From: Nostoc cf. edaphicum LEGE 07299
GTDB lineage: Bacteria > Cyanobacteriota > Cyanobacteriia > Cyanobacteriales > Nostocaceae
Reading direction: 5' to 3'
DNA: 5,002 nt
Assembly (NCBI RefSeq): GCF_015207245.1
Contig: NZ_JADEXF010000368.1
Location: 1 to 5,002, forward strand
Shown: positions 1 to 4,617 of the stretch, one piece after another
Layout: every line of letters begins with the position of its first letter
How positions within the stretch are numbered: the first letter of the stretch is position 1
Translations under genes and position numbers: made by a program
Notes under the pieces: generated by a model
Database searches by the model: none
Told to the model about the DNA's origin: nothing
The model's input: the letters and a program-made list of their open reading frames with translations, nothing else

Positions 1-1251
1 TTTGACGATGCAGTATTAGATGTGCCTTTTGGTAATTTTGAGAGTTCTTCAGATAGTATCAACAATACTACTCAAATTCCCAGTATATTCACATTTAAGA
101 ATCATCCTTATTTTCTTGATGGACAGTTTGCTATTGGGCCGTTTGCGGGACTCAGCGCTGTCAGCAACGGTGTTCATTCTTCAGAAAACAATCTGTTGGC
201 AGCTGCTCAACTGAGTGCAGAAACGCTTGGCATTGACCCAGAGGTTTATATTGGTACATTTCTACAAAACGCTGCCACTCCCAGCCTACGTTTACCAGAA
301 GGAGTAATAGTAAAACCCTCTGAATGGCTACGGAAGATCGCACCGAATCCTACACAAGCACAATTAGAAGACCAAATTCCTGCTCCTGGGACAGCAACTT
401 ACCCAAACCTGCGCCCTAGTTTATTTACTTACAACGGTTTAGTTTTCAGCCCAAATACTCAAAAGCCTGGTGATATTGCGAGTGGTCCTTTCTTATTTGC
501 TGCTAATGCTATGTCTGCTTTCCAAAATAGCTTAGTGCCACCTGCCAACCAGACTTCGGAAAACTGGCAAGCGTTGAACAGTAATTCTGTTAAGCGTGGC
601 GCAAAAGTATTTGAGAAAGCCAATTGTGCTACTTGCCATATTCCGCCATTCTTTACTGACAACAAAATTCATCCAATTGATGAAATTCGTACTAACCCCG
701 CTCGTGCCCAATCTCGCTTAGGGCTGAGTAATTTGTTAGTACCACCCAAGCTATACACCTTTAACACTCCTGTTCCCATACCTGCTAGTGCTGAAGTGCT
801 GGATGTACCAACGCAGGGTATCTCTGATACTCCCACAACTCTACCCAAAGGTATATTGCCAAAAGGCGGTTACAAAACTACTTCCTTGCGTGGTCTTTAT
901 TTAAGCGCCCCATATTTGCACGATGGCGGTGCAGCAGTACGAGCAGGAAGCTTGAAAGTGAACTCAAATGGTAGTTCCACGGTTGTTAACAAGAGTGGCT
1001 TAGGGCTATCTGGCACTCTTAGCCAAGGTATACCTGCCGATCCTGCTAGTAGTTTGCGTGCCCTGGTCGATCGCGATCTTCGTCGTTTGGTTGTGAAAGC
1101 CAACAAAGCTAACCCTAGTTTAGTGCGTAGTAACCTTGATGGCACAGGGCATCACTTCTACGTAGATAGACAATCTGGGTTTAATTCCAAACAGCAAGCA
1201 GACCTGATTAATTTCTTGCTAGCACTTGATGACAATCCTGGAAGTTTTTAA
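1..1251 (+). CDS. Di-haem cytochrome c peroxidase-like protein, C-terminal part (5' end outside window)
   Basis: The frame is open from base 1 to a TAA at 1249-1251, giving 416 visible residues; the true start is upstream. A CATCH haem-attachment motif lies at visible residues 209-213, preceded by RGAKVFEKAN as in class I cytochrome c domains. About 95 residues later comes TTSLRGLYLSAPYLHDGG (His307), which resembles the 'SLRG..APY.HDG' signature of the C-terminal haem domain of bacterial cytochrome c peroxidases and MauG-like proteins. The segment around residues 35-95 (NHPYF, AIGPFAGLSAVSNGVH, ETLGIDPEVYIGTFLQNA) belongs to the same product. Only one CxxCH is visible, so a second haem would have to be upstream. 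The protein should be exported, since c-haem is attached outside the cytoplasm, but the signal peptide is out of view. A peroxidase, another haem oxidase, or a pure electron carrier are all possible. The visible part contains a single Met (residue 171), before the haem. The gene converges on the cobT-like gene with 39 bases between. Confidence 0.8.
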   Translation, partial: FDDAVLDVPFGNFESSSDSINNTTQIPSIFTFKNHPYFLDGQFAIGPFAGLSAVSNGVHSSENNLLAAAQLSAETLGIDPEVYIGTFLQNAATPSLRLPEGVIVKPSEWLRKIAPNPTQAQLEDQIPAPGTATYPNLRPSLFTYNGLVFSPNTQKPGDIASGPFLFAANAMSAFQNSLVPPANQTSENWQALNSNSVKRGAKVFEKANCATCHIPPFFTDNKIHPIDEIRTNPARAQSRLGLSNLLVPPKLYTFNTPVPIPASAEVLDVPTQGISDTPTTLPKGILPKGGYKTTSLRGLYLSAPYLHDGGAAVRAGSLKVNSNGSSTVVNKSGLGLSGTLSQGIPADPASSLRALVDRDLRRLVVKANKANPSLVRSNLDGTGHHFYVDRQSGFNSKQQADLINFLLALDDNPGSF

Positions 1252-1290
1252 TCAAGCTACGGTTGATATCATATCCTAAGACCAAAATCT

Positions 1291-2466
1291 TTAGTTCAAG
1301 GCAATACTTAGCCGTTCAAGTTGGGCTTCAATGGCTGCCAAAAGTTGGTGTTGCCGCCAATCTTGGCTAAGATGGGCGGCTACGCAAGCGGCTCCAGCAC
1401 CCATACCTTCTTTGACAAAGCCCTGCTCATAAGCTCTCAGTTGGGGATAACGAGAATCAGCAAAGCTCAGATGAGTTGCTAATAGAGGAGGGGTTCCTCC
1501 ATTCTGAGTTAAGCTGCTTTTTCCTAAGTTGAGAGCTAAGTCAACTGTAGCGCCAGTAGGATCTTCAGCCACCCAGCGGGTTGTGCCTACAACTACTGCT
1601 TCTGGTTGCCATGATAAGGCGTAAGCTTGAGCGATCGCACTCATTAGCGCATAAACCGCCAGCATTTGCGTCCCTCCAGCCAGCATCACACCACAACTAC
1701 GGCTAGCAGCGATCGCCATCCCAGCTACCACTGCTTGCATCGGATCGCCCACGGCGGCGACGAGTTGTAAGGGATCTACAGAATTTTGGATTTGAGATTG
1801 AAATATCTTATCCTGCCCCCTGCTCCCCCTCATCTTCTCCAGCCCAGCTTGTACTAGTGCCCACTTTTGCGCGTGGTTACAAACAGGGTGGCTACTGTTA
1901 ACTTTTCCGGCAGCATCTATACCTAAACCAGTTAAAATTGCCAGGGCAGTTGTAGTACCTCCGACGACGCACTCACCAACAATCAGATACCCCTGTTGGA
2001 TATTGGCGGCTAGGCGTTCTCCCCAAAGTAGCCCTTGTTCAAACAAGTGGTGTACTGTTGTAATTTCCATAGCAGCCCCTTGACTTAAACATTTAGCAGG
2101 AGCGCCACCCAAATCAATTACTGGCACAGCAGGAGCTTGGGGTAAACCAGCATTAAATAAATGAATTGGTATCTTTAGTGACTCAAATACAGCGCGAGAA
2201 ATCAGCACAGGTGAAGCCCCAGCCGCCAATGGTGGTAGGGGATATTGGGCTTTGTGTTCTGGACCGTAATACAAAAACTCGGCATCCGCACAAGCAGTAT
2301 ATTTCCGATCCTCTGGAGTGCGACCAGCTGCGGAAATCCCTGGAATTAAACCAGTTTCAGTAAATCCTAAAACACAAGCAAATACGGGTAGACAGCCACG
2401 ATACCTTCGCAGCCATTGTTCACTTAGTTCTTTTTGCGTATAAATACTAATTTGGGAATTGGGCAT
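1291..2466 (-). CDS. CobT-like nicotinate-nucleotide:base phosphoribosyltransferase (UPF0284/TIGR00303 type)
   Basis: This 391-residue protein resembles the archaeal/cyanobacterial CobT branch. These enzymes transfer ribose phosphate from nicotinate mononucleotide to the lower-ligand base of cobamides, in the cytoplasm. Cyanobacteria generally make pseudocobalamin, so adenine is the likely base; that is inference. Visible family-like elements are the Gly/Thr loop VGECVVGGTTTALAIL (163-178), the VAAVGDPMQAVVAGMAIAASR segment (236-256), a Gly-rich AGGTQM (263-268), and EGMGAGAA near the C-terminus (353-360), whose Glu353 I take to match the catalytic Glu of classical CobT. Residues about 213-229 (RGSRGQDKIFQSQIQNS) look unlike the rest and correspond to repeat-type DNA (see the repeat entry). 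The start is ATG at 2464-2466; no Shine-Dalgarno sequence is visible, and the upstream DNA is a repeat/hairpin. Stop is TAA. It is the last gene of a minus-strand cluster after the DUF2232 gene, 63 bases away. The family call is firm; the biochemical role is from family knowledge. Confidence 0.85.
   Translation of the reverse strand: MPNSQISIYTQKELSEQWLRRYRGCLPVFACVLGFTETGLIPGISAAGRTPEDRKYTACADAEFLYYGPEHKAQYPLPPLAAGASPVLISRAVFESLKIPIHLFNAGLPQAPAVPVIDLGGAPAKCLSQGAAMEITTVHHLFEQGLLWGERLAANIQQGYLIVGECVVGGTTTALAILTGLGIDAAGKVNSSHPVCNHAQKWALVQAGLEKMRGSRGQDKIFQSQIQNSVDPLQLVAAVGDPMQAVVAGMAIAASRSCGVMLAGGTQMLAVYALMSAIAQAYALSWQPEAVVVGTTRWVAEDPTGATVDLALNLGKSSLTQNGGTPPLLATHLSFADSRYPQLRAYEQGFVKEGMGAGAACVAAHLSQDWRQHQLLAAIEAQLERLSIALN
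1631..1716. repeat. Two HIP1 octamers (GCGATCGC) inside the cobT-like gene
   Basis: Perfect GCGATCGC copies lie at 1631-1638 and 1709-1716. HIP1 is the highly over-represented palindrome of many cyanobacterial genomes. It supports the taxonomic call and implies nothing about this gene. Confidence 0.85.
1782..1833 (-). repeat. Intergenic-type repeat sequence embedded in frame in the cobT-like gene
   Basis: Read on the minus strand, this tract starts with G-rich units (GAGGGGGAGCAGGGGGCAGG) and continues into an A/T-rich part containing TTTCAATCTCAAATCCAAAA. Both halves look like repeat motifs I associate with the spacers between Nostoc/Anabaena genes, not with coding DNA. Translated in the cobT-like frame it gives roughly RGSRGQDKIFQSQIQNS, a polar low-complexity stretch between the conserved-looking ALVQAGLEKM and VDPLQLVAAVGDP segments. 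It keeps the frame and adds no stop. The exact boundaries are uncertain, and the identification as an inserted repeat rests on base composition and memory of motif style. Confidence 0.55.
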
Positions 2467-2470
2467 GGAA

Positions 2471-2507
2471 CATTGGTTATTAGTTAGGACTCATCATTTA
2501 ACCAATG
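2471..2507. repeat. 9-bp inverted repeat between the DUF2232 and cobT-like genes
   Basis: CATTGGTTA at 2471-2479 is exactly complementary to TAACCAATG at 2499-2507, with a 19-base loop. In the minus-strand transcript the hairpin would sit a few bases upstream of the cobT-like ATG. There is no U-tract, so it is not an obvious terminator. It could affect mRNA processing or translation of the distal gene, or simply be part of the adjoining repeat. Confidence 0.6.
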
Positions 2508-2527
2508 ACAAATGACAAATGACAAAT
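2504..2527. repeat. Heptamer tandem repeat AATGACA (STRR type)
   Basis: Three perfect AATGACA copies run at 2504-2510, 2511-2517 and 2518-2524, followed by a partial AAT. Short tandemly repeated repetitive (STRR) heptamers are well known in heterocystous cyanobacteria and vary in copy number between strains. This one begins three bases after the stop codon of the DUF2232 gene (minus strand) and overlaps the right arm of the neighbouring inverted repeat. Confidence 0.8.
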
Positions 2528-2529
2528 AA

Positions 2530-3270
2530 CTATCCTTCATAATCCATGAGAACTTGTACCCAGTGTGGTGGGCGGGGGATCGGGTTGCCCAGACGGTCAA
2601 AAAGCAACCATGCTGCCAGATGTACCACAAAAAGGTAGATAAAGTTGTTGAGTAAAATTAAAGCGATCGCTCCCACTTGAATCAAAAATACACTGGGACT
2701 CGCCAACAAACTCAAGTTAAAAAATACCCACTCAATGAACTCAGTCACCTGGGTTATCACATAAATCCATAGGTCTTGACCCGACAAAACAGACAGCAAC
2801 CACAGCCTAAAGAAGACTCCTAAAGTACCCAATAGCGTACCCAGAGTGATAGAAACAATCCAGGGAAGACGACGACGACACCACGTAGCGCCCAAAAGGA
2901 CGCCCATAAACCCGTAGGGCATGACAAACAGCAAACTGCGGGCTGGCCCCATCAGTACCGTCAGCAGTAACCCAGAGGTGAGTGCTGCCATCCATGCCGC
3001 ACGTTTGCCCCAACGCAGATAAACTAGAGCGATAGGCACTGGAAAAAATATCCGCAAAACTGGGCCCAAAGGAAAGTAAAAATTAATAAACCAAATTAAG
3101 CTAGCGGTACTGGCTAAAAATGCTGTTTCCACCATCCTCAAAGGCGCATCTGCCTTGACTTGAGGAGGCATTAACTGCTGTTCTTTATCTAACCAATGAT
3201 TCTGAGGAGTTGGAGATTCAGGAGATGGATCTTCCTCCGGTTCATCTGGGAGAGAATCTAAAATACTCAT
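2530..3270 (-). CDS. DUF2232-type multi-pass membrane protein
   Basis: With the ATG start at 3268-3270 the product is 246 residues. A hydrophilic, acidic and proline-rich N-terminus (about 1-45, with EPEEDPSPESP) precedes hydrophobic segments near 47-66, 68-86, 91-108, 112-130, 136-162, 180-198 and 199-224, ending in a short charged tail. This size and pattern fit the DUF2232 (YybS-like) family, whose function is not established; I recall these being grouped with small substrate-binding membrane subunits of energy-coupling-factor transporters, but cannot confirm it here. A TTG at 3277-3279, in frame three codons upstream, is an alternative start and would leave only 4 bases after the regulator gene's stop; neither start has a clear ribosome site. 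ATG is chosen as the more usual codon. The gene lies 13 bases after the CRP-family gene and 63 bases before the cobT-like gene, so it is probably the middle cistron of one operon. Confidence 0.75.
   Translation of the reverse strand: MSILDSLPDEPEEDPSPESPTPQNHWLDKEQQLMPPQVKADAPLRMVETAFLASTASLIWFINFYFPLGPVLRIFFPVPIALVYLRWGKRAAWMAALTSGLLLTVLMGPARSLLFVMPYGFMGVLLGATWCRRRLPWIVSITLGTLLGTLGVFFRLWLLSVLSGQDLWIYVITQVTEFIEWVFFNLSLLASPSVFLIQVGAIALILLNNFIYLFVVHLAAWLLFDRLGNPIPRPPHWVQVLMDYEG
2663..2670. repeat. HIP1 octamer in the DUF2232 gene
   Basis: A perfect GCGATCGC palindrome, third of four in the window. Confidence 0.85.
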
Positions 3271-3283
3271 ATCTGACAAGTTT

Positions 3284-3985
3284 TTAAACGATCATTCTTT
3301 CTAAAGCTGACAAATCGGGAATACAAATAGTGTCTTGATCCCGTTTAATCAAGCCTTTTTTTTCTAGCCTTGTCAATACTCGTGTCACCGTTTCCCGCGC
3401 CAGTCCGCTCAAACTACTTAATTCCCGATGAGGTAAATTGGGAATTTCGGTTCCCGTTTGCCCTTTTTTTCCCTGTCCTTCTGCCAAAAATAACAACGTA
3501 TCTGCTACTCTTGACTGGCTATCAGATTCCCGCAACCGCAATCGGCGATTTACTTGTCGCAAACGTCGTGCCATGAGTTGCGCCAATCGAACTCCCGCCA
3601 AGGGTTCTATCTGAAGTAATTTGACAAAATCTTGAGCAGGCATACTACCAATTACCGTTGGGGCCAAGGTAATCACATCGGTGGATCGAGGTGCTTCATC
3701 TAGCGCCGCCATTTCACCAAACAATTCACCTTTGCCAATAATATTCAGCGTTACCTCTTTTCCTTCCAGATTGTAGGTGCGGATTTTTACCCATCCGTCC
3801 ATAATAAAATACACAGAACCACCCCAGTCATTTTCCAGTAGAATCACCTGATTGGCTGGGTGAGTGCGGGTAACAAGATGGGTGAGGGCTGATTCCACAG
3901 CAGTTTCTGGCAACCCTTGAAAAAAGGGAGCGGAGGTGATCATCCAGGAATTAGCCTGTGCTTGCAAGCTATATCGATCTTCCAT
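3284..3985 (-). CDS. CRP/FNR-family transcription regulator, probably cAMP-responsive (SYCRP1/AnCrpA-like)
   Basis: The product has 233 residues: an N-terminal cyclic-nucleotide-binding beta-roll (about 15-125), a long dimerisation helix (about 126-155, GVRLAQLMARRLRQVNRRLR) and a C-terminal winged helix-turn-helix (about 156-225). The phosphate-binding cassette FGEMAALDEAPRSTDV (89-104) keeps the Glu (E91) and Arg (R100) that bind cAMP in classical members, unlike NtcA. The recognition helix reads ARETVTRVL: R197, E198 and R202 correspond to the Arg-Glu-x-x-x-Arg by which E. coli CRP reads TGTGA half-sites. There is no N-terminal cysteine cluster, so an FNR-type oxygen sensor is unlikely. 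The ATG at 3983-3985 is the only sensible start; no strong ribosome site is visible. Stop is TAA at 3286-3284. It is the first gene of the minus-strand cluster and diverges from the GTG-start gene across 632 bases. The family is certain; the cAMP ligand is inferred from conserved residues. Confidence 0.9.
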   Translation of the reverse strand: MEDRYSLQAQANSWMITSAPFFQGLPETAVESALTHLVTRTHPANQVILLENDWGGSVYFIMDGWVKIRTYNLEGKEVTLNIIGKGELFGEMAALDEAPRSTDVITLAPTVIGSMPAQDFVKLLQIEPLAGVRLAQLMARRLRQVNRRLRLRESDSQSRVADTLLFLAEGQGKKGQTGTEIPNLPHRELSSLSGLARETVTRVLTRLEKKGLIKRDQDTICIPDLSALERMIV

Positions 3986-4047
3986 TACGACATCTTTAAT
4001 TCAAGCTGCTATGTACACACAAAAAACAGGAGTGCCATTTGTAGCCT

Positions 4048-4076
4048 AAGCTATCATTGCACAGCTCCCTTTCCAA
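4048..4076 (-). promoter_or_regulatory. Weak sigma-70-type promoter candidate for the CRP-family gene
   Basis: On the minus strand, TTGGAA (4076-4071) is followed after 17 bases by TAGCTT (4053-4048), which fits the loose cyanobacterial TAnnnT -10. Transcription would start near 4041 and give a leader of about 55 bases before the ATG at 3985. The match is partial at both boxes, so this is a suggestion only. Confidence 0.25.
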
Positions 4077-4362
4077 GAAAAAACTAAACTATGCTAAACA
4101 AGAAAGCGACAAGAAGTTTTTCTAAATAATCTTTACCTATAAGTTTAAACGGAGTAAAAGTTTTGCAAAAAGTAGTCTATAGCCGGCGGTTGTATTGCTT
4201 AGGGGCTAGCTGCACTGCAAACTTAATTAGTTATGAATATAGGCAAACAACATTAATGATACTAAAGGGAGTAAATTATTGCTCAGGTATTTTAGCGATT
4301 TCAAAAATAGCCAACCAATGACCTGGAAGATTAAGCTTTTCGAGCAAAGGCTGTCTGAAGAG

Positions 4363-4405
4363 GACAAGGAAAGGGGGAGACAAGGGGATGGGGGGACAAA
4401 GAAAA
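4363..4405 (+). repeat. Imperfect 16-bp tandem purine repeat
   Basis: GACAA recurs exactly every 16 bases at 4363, 4379 and 4395. The units read GACAAGGAAAGGGGGA, GACAAGGGGATGGGGG and a partial GACAAAGAAAA. The tract is almost pure purine on the plus strand, like other short G-rich repeats of Nostoc-type intergenic DNA. CAAGGAAA at 4365-4372 is also complementary to TTTCCTTG at 4411-4418, so the tract could fold back on the following T-rich stretch. Confidence 0.65.
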
Positions 4406-4468
4406 ACTTTTTTCCTTGTTTTCTTAGATGATTGAAGATTGCCACGACCCCCAGTAATCCATAACATA

Positions 4469-4480
4469 ATGACTAGTCAT
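4469..4480. repeat. 12-bp perfect palindrome ATGACTAGTCAT
   Basis: The 12 bases are exactly self-complementary, and two further base pairs are possible after one mismatch on each side. It is about 140 bases upstream of the GTG-start gene. It could be a dimeric regulator site or part of repeat DNA; nothing identifies a binding protein. Confidence 0.5.
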
Positions 4481-4512
4481 AATTCCAAGTAGCGGCTTTT
4501 GCCACTCAAAAC

Positions 4513-4556
4513 TTCTCCTATGGTTGACGCTGCGTGTAGCAAGATCCCCATAGAGA
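4513..4556. repeat. Small nested-hairpin interspersed repeat (degenerate copy)
   Basis: CTATGG (4518-4523) pairs with CCATAG (4548-4553); allowing one bulged C, the outer stem extends by TCT (4514-4516) with AGA (4554-4556). Inside lies GACGCTGCGTGTAGCAAG, whose GCT...AGC arms can form a second stem. The order GACGCTGCG-GTAGC-CCCC-TAG closely resembles a hairpin repeat I remember as abundant in Nostoc/Anabaena genomes, with several substitutions. No coding capacity is expected. It is probably a decayed non-autonomous repeat unit. Confidence 0.5.
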
Positions 4557-4565
4557 TCCGGTGAT

Positions 4566-4592
4566 TGTAAATTAATGTCACATTAGTTGACA
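4566..4592. promoter_or_regulatory. Overlapping inverted motifs upstream of the GTG-start gene (possible operator)
   Basis: TGTCA (4576-4580) and TGACA (4588-4592) form an inverted repeat with 7 bases between. Overlapping it, TGTAA (4566-4570) and TCACA (4578-4582) are half-site-like arms, one base too far apart for a CRP site (TGTGA-N6-TCACA) and with the wrong right arm for an NtcA site (GTA-N8-TAC). TTGACA at 4587-4592 equals a -35 box, but the hexamer 17 bases on (TAATAA, 4610-4615) runs into the start codon. The density of arms suggests regulation; the binding protein is unknown. Confidence 0.35.
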
Positions 4593-4617
4593 CACATTTT
4601 TAAGTAAGGTAATAAAA

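Larger units (their letters stand above)
3986..4617. other. Divergent intergenic region, 632 bases, no convincing gene
   Basis: This A/T-rich region separates the CRP-family gene from the GTG-start gene. From left to right it holds a weak minus-strand promoter candidate (4048-4076), an unremarkable stretch (about 4080-4360), a 16-bp-period purine repeat, a 12-bp palindrome, a hairpin repeat and a motif-dense block before the plus-strand start. Short open frames here (minus strand 4227-4445 and 4276-4467; plus strand 4318-4431) overlap one another, run through the purine repeat and show no family features, so I do not call them. I see no tRNA or recognisable small RNA, though an unannotated transcript cannot be excluded. 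Confidence 0.6.

Noticed and set aside
161..343. Antisense open frames inside the cytochrome gene (also 459-665 and 897-1145)
   Set aside because: They are shadows of a well-supported coding frame and have no features of their own.
1252..1290. Possible terminator between the convergent cytochrome and cobT-like genes
   Set aside because: Only an 8-base palindrome (TGATATCA) is present, with no GC-rich stem or T-tract on either strand.
3284..3985. Identification of the regulator as NtcA or FNR
   Set aside because: The recognition helix and phosphate-binding cassette fit cAMP-type CRP, and there is no N-terminal cysteine cluster for an iron-sulphur centre.
4160..4225. tRNA- or small-RNA-like GC-richer patch around TAGCCGGCGG
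   Set aside because: No cloverleaf arms can be drawn and only weak, interrupted pairing is seen.
4318..4431. 37-codon plus-strand frame starting at ATG 4318
   Set aside because: Its middle is the translated 16-bp repeat (Arg/Gly/Asp/Lys-rich), with no ribosome site or family similarity.
4227..4467. Two overlapping minus-strand open frames of 63 and 72 codons
   Set aside because: They occupy different frames of the same DNA, run through the purine tandem repeat (giving Pro/Ser/Leu-rich low complexity), lack a ribosome site and resemble no family.
4363..4600. CRISPR array
   Set aside because: The repeats are short, directly abutting or unrelated to one another, with no regular spacer-repeat pattern.
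4587..4615. Perfect TTGACA -35 with TAATAA 17 bases downstream
   Set aside because: Transcription would start after the GTG at 4618, and TAATAA is a poor -10; TTGACA is also explained as one arm of the inverted motif.
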